Positions 1 through 7,225 of a stretch of 8,464 bases of DNA are shown here, piece after piece. The stretch lies in the NCBI GenBank assembly GCA_015491615.1, contig WFVN01000181.1, positions 1 to 8,464 on the forward strand. The letters run 5' to 3'. Under the pieces are notes generated by a model. It was not told where the DNA came from. It was given only the letters and a program-made list of their open reading frames with translations, and did not search any database. Source of the stretch: Gammaproteobacteria bacterium. Its GTDB lineage: Bacteria > Pseudomonadota > Gammaproteobacteria > S012-40. The position numbers were made by a program, and so were the translations under genes. Position 1 is the first letter of the stretch, and each line of letters begins with the position of its first letter.

Positions 1-197
1 ACCCGCGTTTCCGGCGGCAGGGCTTTGATGCAGGCCGTCAAGTCGTCGTGCACCGCCACCCGGGCCCATTCGCGGTAGTCCAGCCCGGCCCGTTTGAGGC
101 GCTTGTCGTCCATCTCGAAACCGAGGGGGCGCACCAGGTGCAGCCAGGCGCCGGTGTTGGGCGGGATCTGGGGTTGGTAGAGGACGACGTGGAACAC
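1..197 (-). CDS. trmL: tRNA (cytidine(34)-2'-O)-methyltransferase TrmL, N-terminal part, with motif-1 deletion (runs off the left edge)
   Basis: TrmL is a SPOUT-fold methyltransferase that 2'-O-methylates the wobble nucleotide of tRNA-Leu isoacceptors using S-adenosylmethionine. Sixty-five codons are visible, from GTG at 197. The protein begins MFHVVLYQPQIPPNTG and continues into LHLVRPLGFEMDDKRLKRAG and LDYREWARV, which match the family start and its DDKRLRRAGLDY block closely. The usual family sequence is PPNTG-NIIRLCANTG-xxLH; here N14-T15-G16 is followed directly by A17-W18-L19-H20, so ten residues including the motif-1 arginine are missing in frame. GTG is the only plausible start in this frame, and the Shine-Dalgarno signal is weak. 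The gene diverges from pyrD. Family identity is secure. Activity is doubtful if the deletion is real, and the 3' end lies outside the window. Confidence 0.85.
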   Translation of the reverse strand, partial: MFHVVLYQPQIPPNTGAWLHLVRPLGFEMDDKRLKRAGLDYREWARVAVHDDLTACIKALPPETR

Positions 198-257
198 GGC
201 GTGACGACCTGCGCTATCATGGGCCCGCGTAGGGTGTGCAAAGCGAACGACGCTGTC

Positions 258-264
258 AAAGGGG
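258..264 (+). promoter_or_regulatory. Ribosome binding site for pyrD (decides the GTG start)
   Basis: The purine run AAAGGGG lies 6 nt before the GTG at 271. No ATG near the conserved N-terminus is in frame, so this site supports the GTG start. Confidence 0.6.
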
Positions 265-270
265 CAAAAC

Positions 271-1245
<975 letters not shown>

Positions 1246-1246
1246 G

Positions 1247-2686
1247 TCACTCGGTGGTGGCGCCGCGCGGTGTCTCCATCTCCAGTTCCCTGAGCTTGCG
1301 GGTGAGAGTGTTGCGCCCCCAGCCGAGGAGGTGGGCGGCTTCCTGACGGCGCCCGCCGGTGCGCGCCAGCGCCGCCTGCACGAGGATCCGCTCCACCTTC
1401 GGCACCACCTCGTCCAGGAGGCCGCTGCCGCCTTCCTCCAGGCGTTGCTCGGCCCAACGGCGCAGGCTGGCCTCCCAACTCTCCACGCCGACCGCCCTGT
1501 CTGCGGAGGCATCGCCTTCCCGCAACAGCTCCGGGGGCAGGTCCTGAAGCTGCACCTCACGCCCGGCGGCCATGACGGTGAGCCAGCGGGAGAGGTTCTC
1601 CAGTTGGCGCACGTTACCCGGCCAGGGGAGTCCCTGGAGGTAGCGCTCCACTTCCGGGCTCAGGTGCTTGGGCTCCACCTGCAATTCCTCGGCGGCACGG
1701 GCGAGGAAGTGGCGCATGAGGAGGGGGATGTCCTCAGCCCGCTCGCGCAAGGGCGGCAGGCGCAGGCGGATGACGTTGAGGCGGTGGAAAAGGTCCTCGC
1801 GGAAGAGGCCGGCGCGCACCCGTTCTTCCAGGTCCTGGTGGGTGGCGGCGATGACGCGCACGTCCACGCGCACCGGCTCGTGCCCCCCCACCCGATAGAA
1901 CTCCCCTTCCGCCAACACCCGCAGGAGGCGGGTCTGCAGCTCGGCAGGCATGTCACCGATCTCGTCCAGGAACAGGGTGCCTCCGTCGGCCTGTTCGAAG
2001 CGACCACGACGCTGGCTCTGGGCGCCGGTGAAAGCCCCCTTCTCGTGCCCGAACAGTTCCGATTCCAACAGATCCTTGGGGATGGCGGCGGTGTTGAGGG
2101 CGATGAAGGGTTTGTCGGAACGGGGGCTGTGCCGGTGCAGGGCGCGCGCCACCAGTTCCTTGCCGGTCCCCGATTCGCCGTTGATGAGGACACTTACGTG
2201 CGAGCGGGACAGACGGCCGATGGCGCGGAAGACCTCCTGCATGGCCGGTGATTCCCCGAGGATCTCCGGCGCGCGTGCCACCCGCCCTCCTTCGCCATGC
2301 CTTTCTGCGCGGGTGGTACGCACGGCGCGTTCCACCAGGCCCACCGCTTCGGCCACGTCGAAGGGCTTGGGCAGGTACTCGAAGGCCCCCCCCTGGTAGG
2401 CGGAGACGGCGCTGTCCAGGTCGGAGTGGGCAGTGATGACGATCACCGGCAGGTCGGGGGCGCGATGGTGCACTTGGGTGAGCAGCTCGAGTCCATCCAT
2501 GCCGGGCATGCGGATGTCGGTGAGGAGGACGTCCGGGCGGACACCGCCGTCCAGGGCCTCCAGCACCGCCTGCGCCCGCTCGAAGGTCCGCACCTGCTGT
2601 CCGGCCTTCTGCAGGGCCTTTTCCAACACCCAGCGGATGGAGCGATCGTCGTCCACGACCCACACCCGGGCCGGGCTATCCACCAT
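1247..2686 (-). CDS. ntrC: Nitrogen regulation response regulator NtrC (GlnG)
   Basis: NtrC is the sigma-54 activator of nitrogen-assimilation genes, phosphorylated by NtrB. The 479 residues show three domains. The receiver (about 5-122) has acidic D12/D13, phospho-acceptor D57 in LLTDIRMPG, T85 and K107. The AAA+ domain (about 142-375) has Walker A GESGTGKE (170-177), the sigma-54 contact loop GAFTGA (217-222), Walker B GTLFLDEIGD (236-245) and arginine-finger region LFREDLFHR (295-303). A Fis-type helix-turn-helix lies at about 432-468. The N-terminal VWVVDDDRSIRWVLEKAL is the enteric NtrC signature, which separates it from NtrX and other family members. A strong GAGGAGGTG site precedes the ATG. 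The start overlaps the end of ntrB by 11 nt, implying translational coupling. Confidence 0.97.
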   Translation of the reverse strand: MVDSPARVWVVDDDRSIRWVLEKALQKAGQQVRTFERAQAVLEALDGGVRPDVLLTDIRMPGMDGLELLTQVHHRAPDLPVIVITAHSDLDSAVSAYQGGAFEYLPKPFDVAEAVGLVERAVRTTRAERHGEGGRVARAPEILGESPAMQEVFRAIGRLSRSHVSVLINGESGTGKELVARALHRHSPRSDKPFIALNTAAIPKDLLESELFGHEKGAFTGAQSQRRGRFEQADGGTLFLDEIGDMPAELQTRLLRVLAEGEFYRVGGHEPVRVDVRVIAATHQDLEERVRAGLFREDLFHRLNVIRLRLPPLRERAEDIPLLMRHFLARAAEELQVEPKHLSPEVERYLQGLPWPGNVRQLENLSRWLTVMAAGREVQLQDLPPELLREGDASADRAVGVESWEASLRRWAEQRLEEGGSGLLDEVVPKVERILVQAALARTGGRRQEAAHLLGWGRNTLTRKLRELEMETPRGATTE

Positions 2687-3785
2687 GGTTCACCTCCTCG
2701 TCCGTGCCCCCGTCCAGGGGCAGCAAAATGGAAAACACGGTGCGACCGGGCTCACTTTCGCATTGGATGAGTCCGCCGTGGCGGTTGATCACCGTCTGGG
2801 CGATGGACAAGCCCAGGCCCGTCCCCTCCGCTCGGCCGCTGACCATGGGAAAGAAGATCTCGTCGCGGATGGTATCGGGCACCCCTGGGCCGTCGTCCTC
2901 CACCTCGATGCGCAGGGCCAGGCGCACCGTGCGTGGTCCCAGGGTCACGTAGCGATCGATGCGGGTGCGCAGGGTGATGTGTCCATCGCCCTCCAGGACC
3001 TGGACGGCGTTCTGCACCACGTTGAGCAGGGCCTGCACCATCTGGTCCCGGTCCAGGTGCAGTTCGGGAACGCTGGGATCGTAGTCGCGCTCAATGTGGA
3101 TGCCCGCGGGCAGGTCCATGGCCACCAGGGTCCGCACGTGCTCGAGGACCTCGTGCACGTTCACCCGCGCGCGCCGCAGGCCGCGGCGCGGCCCGAGGAT
3201 GTGGTCCACCAGGTCTTGAAGGCGGTCCGCCTCACGGATGATCACCTGGGTGTACTCTCGCAGGGCGGGGTTGGGGAGTTCCGCTTCCAGGAGCTGAGCG
3301 GCCCCGCGCAGTCCGCCCAGGGGGTTCTTCACTTCGTGGGCGAGGCCGCGCAGGAGCTTGTCCAGGATCGCCTGCTGCTCCACCAGACGCACGTCCCGGT
3401 CGGCGCGGGCCACGTGGTCGCGGCGCGCCAGTTCCATGAGCAGAAGACCCGGACGGTCAGGGTCCTCCAGCGGGCCCATCATGACGTCGCACACCACCGT
3501 GCCGCCGGCAGCGAGGGACAGGCGCACCTCACGCCGGGTGACCGGGGTGCGCGCCTCACGCATCCGTCGCCGGATCCCCTCCAGGGGGGAGACATCGAGG
3601 ATCAACGACTCGAGGGGCCGGCGATACAGGCGTCGGGCGCTGACGGAGAACAGGTCTTCGGCGGCGGGATTGAGGTAATGCACGTGCAGGGCGTCGTCGA
3701 GGACCGCCAGGGGGGTGGCCAGGTTTTCCAGGACACGCCCGGCGAAGGTTTCGGATGGGCTCACTTGGGACACCATGCGGGACAT
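2676..3785 (-). CDS. ntrB: Nitrogen regulation sensor histidine kinase NtrB (GlnL)
   Basis: NtrB phosphorylates and dephosphorylates NtrC in response to nitrogen status, signalled by PII in known systems. From the ATG at 3785 it has 369 residues and no membrane segments, so it is cytosolic. A PAS-like domain occupies about 15-125. The H-box GLAHEVKNPLGGLRGAAQLL has phospho-acceptor H150. The N-box is LLNVVQNAVQ (N259), and the G boxes are DDGPG (297-301) and GTGLGLS (321-327), giving a complete HisKA plus HATPase architecture. The reading frame stays open far upstream, but that part reads as antisense-type composition across the DUF4124 gene, so the start is placed at M-S-R-M. ATG 3776, three codons later, is equally possible. 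Neither start has a good Shine-Dalgarno. It lies 98 bp after the DUF4124 gene and overlaps ntrC. Confidence 0.93.
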   Translation of the reverse strand: MSRMVSQVSPSETFAGRVLENLATPLAVLDDALHVHYLNPAAEDLFSVSARRLYRRPLESLILDVSPLEGIRRRMREARTPVTRREVRLSLAAGGTVVCDVMMGPLEDPDRPGLLLMELARRDHVARADRDVRLVEQQAILDKLLRGLAHEVKNPLGGLRGAAQLLEAELPNPALREYTQVIIREADRLQDLVDHILGPRRGLRRARVNVHEVLEHVRTLVAMDLPAGIHIERDYDPSVPELHLDRDQMVQALLNVVQNAVQVLEGDGHITLRTRIDRYVTLGPRTVRLALRIEVEDDGPGVPDTIRDEIFFPMVSGRAEGTGLGLSIAQTVINRHGGLIQCESEPGRTVFSILLPLDGGTDEEVNHGG

Positions 3786-3788
3786 CGA

Positions 3789-3803
3789 GCAATTTGCAGG
3801 CCA
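3789..3803 (-). promoter_or_regulatory. Candidate sigma-54 (-24/-12) promoter for ntrBC
   Basis: On the - strand TGGCCTGCAAATTGC matches the sigma-54 consensus TGGCACG-N4-TTGC at all positions except the AC after TGGC, with exact GG-to-GC spacing. The predicted transcription start is near 3777, downstream of the first ntrB ATG and one base before the second (3776). The NtrC-type site lies about 98 bp upstream. The match could be chance. Confidence 0.4.
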
Positions 3804-3866
3804 TCGACGGAAGCGCCCATGAAACGGCCTTTCACCTACTTTGGGACTGCGAAATCGACCCTGGGT

Positions 3867-3883
3867 TGCACTAAAATAGTGCG
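3867..3883. promoter_or_regulatory. NtrC binding site upstream of ntrBC
   Basis: TGCACTAAAATAGTGCG is a near-perfect 17-bp inverted repeat (GCACTA-AAA-TAGTGC core) that matches the enteric NtrC consensus TGCACY-N5-RGTGCA at all but the last base. It abuts the stop codon of the DUF4124 gene in the gap before ntrB. It may activate a sigma-54 promoter, or repress a sigma-70 promoter as in E. coli glnLp. Confidence 0.7.
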
Positions 3884-4423
3884 TCAGCGGGGACGGATGA
3901 GGCGGGAAACGCGCAGGACGTGGAAGGTGACGGGGGCGGAGCGGGCCAGCTCCCGACCATTCTCGTCGAGGACGATCACCTCCAGGGTATGGGTGCCCCG
4001 GGGCACGTCGGCGAGGGTCCAGCGGGGCGCGTCGCTCAGCGGACCGGCGGGCTGACCGTCGAGCAGGGCGCGGTAGCGCAGGCGTACGCCCTGCGCGGGC
4101 CGGGGTACGACCGCGACCTCCACCGACACGCGACCATCGTTGGCGCGCACCCCTTCGTCCGCTCGTGGAGAGAGGATGCGGACTTCGAGCGTCTTCTCCT
4201 GCTGCGGCGTTCGAGTGTTGGGCTCCGGAGAGCCGCCCAGCTCTACCTCGATCTCCATCTGCGGCGCCGGTATCACCGAGATGACCCCAGGGGAGACGGG
4301 CTCGGCGCCGGGCACGGGCCGGTCGGTGTAGACGACGTTGCCGTTCTCGTCCACGTAGCGGTAGAGGTCCGCGGAAACGGTAAAGGGCAGAATCAGGCAG
4401 AGGATGCAGAACGAGCGGCGCAT
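3884..4423 (-). CDS. Secreted DUF4124-domain protein of the glnA-ntrBC cluster
   Basis: Function is unknown. From the ATG at 4423 the protein has 179 residues. It begins with a signal peptide, RR followed by a hydrophobic CILCLILPFTVSA core, with probable signal peptidase I cleavage after VSA (residue 18). A DUF4124 module follows (about 19-45: DLYRYVDENGNVVYTDRPVPGAEPV), then a Pro/Glu-rich linker. The C-terminal region (about 78-172) looks like a beta-sandwich Ig-like or carbohydrate-binding-type fold: alternating strands with RYRALLDG, a WTL segment and RGTHTLEVIVLDENG. It is therefore likely periplasmic. An in-frame ATG at 4447 sits against the glnA terminator T-run with no ribosome site and would put charged/polar residues before the signal peptide, so it was rejected. 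Similar DUF4124 genes lie between glnA and ntrB in other gammaproteobacteria (recalled, not searched). Confidence 0.85.
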   Translation of the reverse strand: MRRSFCILCLILPFTVSADLYRYVDENGNVVYTDRPVPGAEPVSPGVISVIPAPQMEIEVELGGSPEPNTRTPQQEKTLEVRILSPRADEGVRANDGRVSVEVAVVPRPAQGVRLRYRALLDGQPAGPLSDAPRWTLADVPRGTHTLEVIVLDENGRELARSAPVTFHVLRVSRLIRPR

Positions 4424-4448
4424 GCCCCAAGGATAGCATCCAGACATG

Positions 4449-4473
4449 AAAAAGGGGCGCCCGAGGGCGCCCC
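4449..4473 (-). terminator. Rho-independent terminator of glnA
   Basis: On the - strand a perfect 8-bp GC stem, GGGGCGCC / GGCGCCCC with a CTCG loop (4473-4454), is followed at once by five T residues (4453-4449). It starts 21 nt past the glnA stop. No T-run follows it on the + strand, so it is one-directional and separates glnA from the DUF4124-ntrBC genes. Confidence 0.9.
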
Positions 4474-4494
4474 TGGCGTCGATCGGGAGGGGGA

Positions 4495-5904
4495 TCAGAC
4501 GCTGTAGTAGAGGTCGAATTCCACCGGATGGGTGGTCATGTTGAGCTGCTGCACCTCTTCCATCTTCAGCTCGATGTAGCCGTCGATGAGGCCATCGGTG
4601 AAGACGCCGCCGGCGGTGAGGAATTCGCGGTCCTTGTCCAGCGCCTCGAGGGCCTGTTCCAAGGAGGAGCAGACGGTGGGGATGCCGGCCGCCTCCTCGG
4701 GGGGCAGGTCGTAGAGGTTCTTGTCCATCGCTTCACCCGGGTGGATCTTGTTCTGGATGCCGTCCAGACCGGCCATGAGCATGGCGGAGAAGGCCAGGTA
4801 AGGGTTGGCGGTGGGGTCGGGGAAGCGCACCTCGATGCGCCGCGCCTTGGGGTTGGCCACGTAGGGCACGCGGATGGAGGCGGAGCGATTGCGGGCGGAG
4901 TAGGCCAGCATGACCGGAGCCTCGAAACCGGGTACCAGACGCTTGTAGCTGTTGGTGGAGGCATTGGTGAAGGCGTTCAGGGCGCGAGCGTGCTTGATGA
5001 TGCCGCCGATGTAGTAGAGGGCGGTCTCGGAGAGCCCGGCGTAGCCGTCACCGGCGAACAGGTTCTCGCCGCCTTTGGAAACGGACTGGTGACAGTGCAT
5101 GCCGTTGCCGTTGTCGCCCACCAGTGGCTTGGGCATGAAGGTGGCGGTCTTGCCGTAGGCGTGGGCGACGTTGTGCACGCAGTACTTGAGGATCTGCAGC
5201 TCGTCGGCCTTCTTCACCAGGGTATTGAAGCGGGTGCCGATCTCGCACTGACCGGCGGTGGCCACCTCGTGGTGGTGCACCTCCACCAACAGCCCCATCT
5301 CTTCCATGGCCAGCACCATGGCGGCGCGAATGTCGTTGAGGGAGTCCACCGGGGGCACGGGGAAGTAACCACCCTTCACTTGGGGACGGTGCCCCAGGTT
5401 GCCCCCTTCGTACACCTTGGCGGTGTTCCAGCTCGCCTCTTCGGAGTCGATCTTGTAGAAGGCGCCGGAGATGTCCACGCCCCAGCGGACGTCGTCGAGG
5501 ACGAAGAATTCGGGTTCGGGGCCGAAGAAGGCGGCATCACCGACGCCGCTGGACTTCAAGTAGGCCTCGGCGCGCTTGGCCACCGAACGGGGATCGCGCT
5601 CGTAGCCCTGCATGGTGCTCGGCTCGATGACGTCGCAGCGGATGATGAGGGTGTTCTCCTCGGCGAAGGGATCCATCACCGCGGTGTCGTGGTCGGGCAT
5701 GAGAATCATGTCCGACTCTTGGATACCCTTCCATCCGGCGATGGAGGACCCGTCGAACATCTTGCCCTGGTTGAGCATGTCTTCGTCCACCTGATGGGCG
5801 GGGACGGTGACGTGCTGTTCCTTGCCCCTGGTGTCGGTGAAACGGAAATCGACGAACTTCACTTCTTTGTCGGTGATGGTCTTGATGACATCGGCTGCGG
5901 ACAT
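4495..5904 (-). CDS. glnA: Glutamine synthetase, type I (GlnA)
   Basis: It makes glutamine from glutamate, ammonia and ATP and acts as a cytosolic dodecamer. From the ATG at 5904 the protein is 469 residues, the same length as E. coli GlnA. Visible features are DGSSIAGW (51-58, active-site latch region), metal ligands in GPEPEFF (E130, E132), E213 and E221, GNGMHCHQS (266-274, H270), NRSASIRVP (339-347), and RIEVRFPD (E358, R360). The adenylylation site is in KNLYDLPPEE, with Y398. This is the GSI-beta subtype, inactivated by GlnE. The frame is open back to an ATG at 5979, but that codon lies upstream of the predicted sigma-54 transcript start, while ATG 5904 has a strong GGAGGAG site. The gene is flanked by its own promoter and terminator. 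Confidence 0.98.
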   Translation of the reverse strand: MSAADVIKTITDKEVKFVDFRFTDTRGKEQHVTVPAHQVDEDMLNQGKMFDGSSIAGWKGIQESDMILMPDHDTAVMDPFAEENTLIIRCDVIEPSTMQGYERDPRSVAKRAEAYLKSSGVGDAAFFGPEPEFFVLDDVRWGVDISGAFYKIDSEEASWNTAKVYEGGNLGHRPQVKGGYFPVPPVDSLNDIRAAMVLAMEEMGLLVEVHHHEVATAGQCEIGTRFNTLVKKADELQILKYCVHNVAHAYGKTATFMPKPLVGDNGNGMHCHQSVSKGGENLFAGDGYAGLSETALYYIGGIIKHARALNAFTNASTNSYKRLVPGFEAPVMLAYSARNRSASIRVPYVANPKARRIEVRFPDPTANPYLAFSAMLMAGLDGIQNKIHPGEAMDKNLYDLPPEEAAGIPTVCSSLEQALEALDKDREFLTAGGVFTDGLIDGYIELKMEEVQQLNMTTHPVEFDLYYSV

Positions 5905-5908
5905 CTCA

Positions 5909-5915
5909 CTCCTCC
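5909..5915 (-). promoter_or_regulatory. Ribosome binding site that sets the glnA start
   Basis: GGAGGAG on the - strand, 4 nt before ATG 5904, is an excellent Shine-Dalgarno. It chooses this start over the in-frame ATG at 5979. Confidence 0.85.
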
Positions 5916-5962
5916 AAGATATTTGGTTTTGTCGTTGTCCCGGCTCGGGTGCCGGGGGAAAT

Positions 5963-5979
5963 AGCATTTGCCGTGCCAT
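5963..5979 (-). promoter_or_regulatory. Sigma-54 promoter of glnA
   Basis: On the - strand ATGGCACGGCAAATGCT carries TGGCACG at -24 and TGC at -12 with the exact 12-nt GG-to-GC spacing; only the first T of TTGC differs from consensus. The expected transcription start is near 5952, leaving a leader of about 48 nt. NtrC-type sites lie at about -86 and -117. Confidence 0.82.
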
Positions 5980-6029
5980 TCCCTAACTGGTTGTTTGCCT
6001 TTGGAACCGGCCGGGCGCGCGCCCACGAA

Positions 6030-6046
6030 TGAACCAAAATGGTGCA
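6030..6046. promoter_or_regulatory. NtrC enhancer site, glnA proximal
   Basis: TGAACCAAAATGGTGCA matches the NtrC consensus TGCACC-AAAAT-GGTGCA at 16 of 17 positions. It is centred about 86 bp upstream of the predicted glnA start. Confidence 0.8.
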
Positions 6047-6060
6047 CATCGACCCAAACC

Positions 6061-6077
6061 TGCACCATCATAGAACG
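6061..6077. promoter_or_regulatory. NtrC enhancer half-site, glnA distal
   Basis: TGCACCATCATAGAACG has one perfect NtrC half-site (TGCACC) and a degenerate second half. Its centre is 31 bp from the proximal site, about three helical turns, close to the 32-bp spacing of the two E. coli glnA enhancer sites. It overlaps the stop codon of the cation transporter gene. Confidence 0.5.
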
Positions 6078-7225
6078 GTGAAGTGGACGTGAACCTCACC
6101 GACATTTTCGTTGCGGGCCTCTTCGGCCAGTTCCCGGGCCAGGGCACGGGCCTCGTCCACGTCCCGCACATGCGAGAGGGGTACGAAGACATCGATGGCC
6201 ACCTTGCCTTCCAGATAGTGGAGCATGATCTTTTCCACGGGAATGCCCCGGGAACGCCATGTGTCCTCCACGTGGGCCAGTACCTTATTCCGCAGGGGGA
6301 GGTGGTGGCAAGGGCTACACTCCTCGTCGTCTTCCGGATCGACATGCACCATCACGTCGTCCACGTCTTCCATGTGTTCGACCAGCCGACGGCGTACCAT
6401 CTCGCCGATCTGGTGCCCTTCGGAAACGGACAGGCGTGGGTCCACCTGGATGTGCACATCCACCAAGGCATGGCCGCCGTGAGTGCGAGTACGCAGCATG
6501 TGCAGGGCACGCACCCCGTCCACATCGAGGATGGCCGCTTCCAGCTTCTTCACTTCCTCGGGTTCGAGGCCCGTGTCGATGAGTTCGCGCAGGCTCTGCC
6601 AAGCGATTTCACCCCCCTCTTTGGCGATCATGACGCTCACCGCCAGGGCGGCCACCGCGTCCAGCCACGGATAACCCATCAAGGCGACGCCCACGCCGAC
6701 GATGACCACCAGGGAGGAGATGGCGTCGCTACGGTGGTGCCAGGCATTGGCGCGCAACATGGCCGAACGCAGACGCCGGGCCGCCGCCAAGGTGTAGCGG
6801 TAGAGCCCCTCCTTGGCCAACACGGAGAGGGCGGCCGCGGCGAGGACGATGGCCTCGGGCATGGGGCGCGCTTCCGGTTCCAACAGGTGGATGACGGCAT
6901 CGGCGCCGATGCCCAGCGCCACCATGACCAGAAACAACCCCAAGCCGGTGGTGGCCACCGTCTCCACCCGCCGGTGGCCGTAGGGATGTTCAGGGTCGGG
7001 GGGGTGGCTGCCGTGGCGGGCGGCGATGAGGACCACCGCGTCGGTGAGGAGATCGGAGAGGGAGTGGACGCCGTCGGCGATGAGGGCCTGGGAATGGCCC
7101 AGCCAGCCGATGATCAGCTTGCCCAGGGCGAGGAAGGCGTTGACCAGGGCCCCCACCAGGGTGACCCGCTTCACCACCCGGTAGCGGCCTTGGGAGTCGA
7201 GGACCGGGGCGGCGCCGGCCTTCAC
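6068..7225 (-). CDS. Cation diffusion facilitator (CDF) transporter with duplicated C-terminal domain
   Basis: CDF proteins export divalent metals (Zn, Fe, Mn, Co) from the cytosol by proton antiport. With the GTG start at 7225 the protein has 385 residues. About six membrane helices lie between 20 and 203. Site A is HxxxD in both TM2 (HSLSD, H54/D58) and TM5 (HHRSD, H163/D167), the pattern known from zinc-selective members; FieF-type enzymes have Asp in the TM2 position. DPEHPYGHRR (77-86) matches the FieF loop site. The usual cytoplasmic dimer domain occupies about 215-296. A linker containing C303, C306, H307 and H308 follows, then an extra 75 residues that look like a second copy of that domain. 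Typical members are about 300 residues. The start overlaps the tusA stop by GTGA; the longer frame to ATG 7348 only runs across tusA. Confidence 0.9.
   Translation of the reverse strand: MKAGAAPVLDSQGRYRVVKRVTLVGALVNAFLALGKLIIGWLGHSQALIADGVHSLSDLLTDAVVLIAARHGSHPPDPEHPYGHRRVETVATTGLGLFLVMVALGIGADAVIHLLEPEARPMPEAIVLAAAALSVLAKEGLYRYTLAAARRLRSAMLRANAWHHRSDAISSLVVIVGVGVALMGYPWLDAVAALAVSVMIAKEGGEIAWQSLRELIDTGLEPEEVKKLEAAILDVDGVRALHMLRTRTHGGHALVDVHIQVDPRLSVSEGHQIGEMVRRRLVEHMEDVDDVMVHVDPEDDEECSPCHHLPLRNKVLAHVEDTWRSRGIPVEKIMLHYLEGKVAIDVFVPLSHVRDVDEARALARELAEEARNENVGEVHVHFTVL

Noticed and set aside
215..220. TATCAT, a -10-like hexamer upstream of pyrD
   Set aside because: No acceptable -35 element at 16-18 bp spacing; a single hexamer is weak evidence.
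2433..4055. 540-codon open frame on the + strand opposite ntrC, ntrB and the DUF4124 gene
   Set aside because: It is antisense to strongly supported genes and has low-complexity His/Gly/Arg-rich composition, a normal by-product of high-GC coding DNA.
3786..4439. Upstream extension of the ntrB frame to ATG 4439
   Set aside because: It crosses the DUF4124 gene in another frame and is Arg/Pro-rich without family similarity.
4528..5964. 478-codon open frame on the + strand opposite glnA
   Set aside because: Its composition (Gly/Val/His-rich) mirrors the glnA codons on the other strand, and it has no recognisable domain.
5905..5979. 25-residue N-terminal extension of GlnA from ATG 5979
   Set aside because: This ATG lies within the -24 element, upstream of the predicted transcript start; ATG 5904 has a strong ribosome site and gives the standard length.
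5984..5996. IHF-like sequence (AAACAACCAGTTA on the - strand) between the NtrC sites and the glnA promoter
   Set aside because: It matches the IHF consensus at all but one conserved position, but it nearly abuts the -24 element (centre about -38), closer than usual, and the enteric glnA promoter does not need IHF. Not strong enough to annotate.
6013..6024. Perfect 12-bp palindrome GGGCGCGCGCCC upstream of glnA
   Set aside because: It has no loop and no T-run, so it is not a terminator, and short GC-only palindromes are expected in such DNA.
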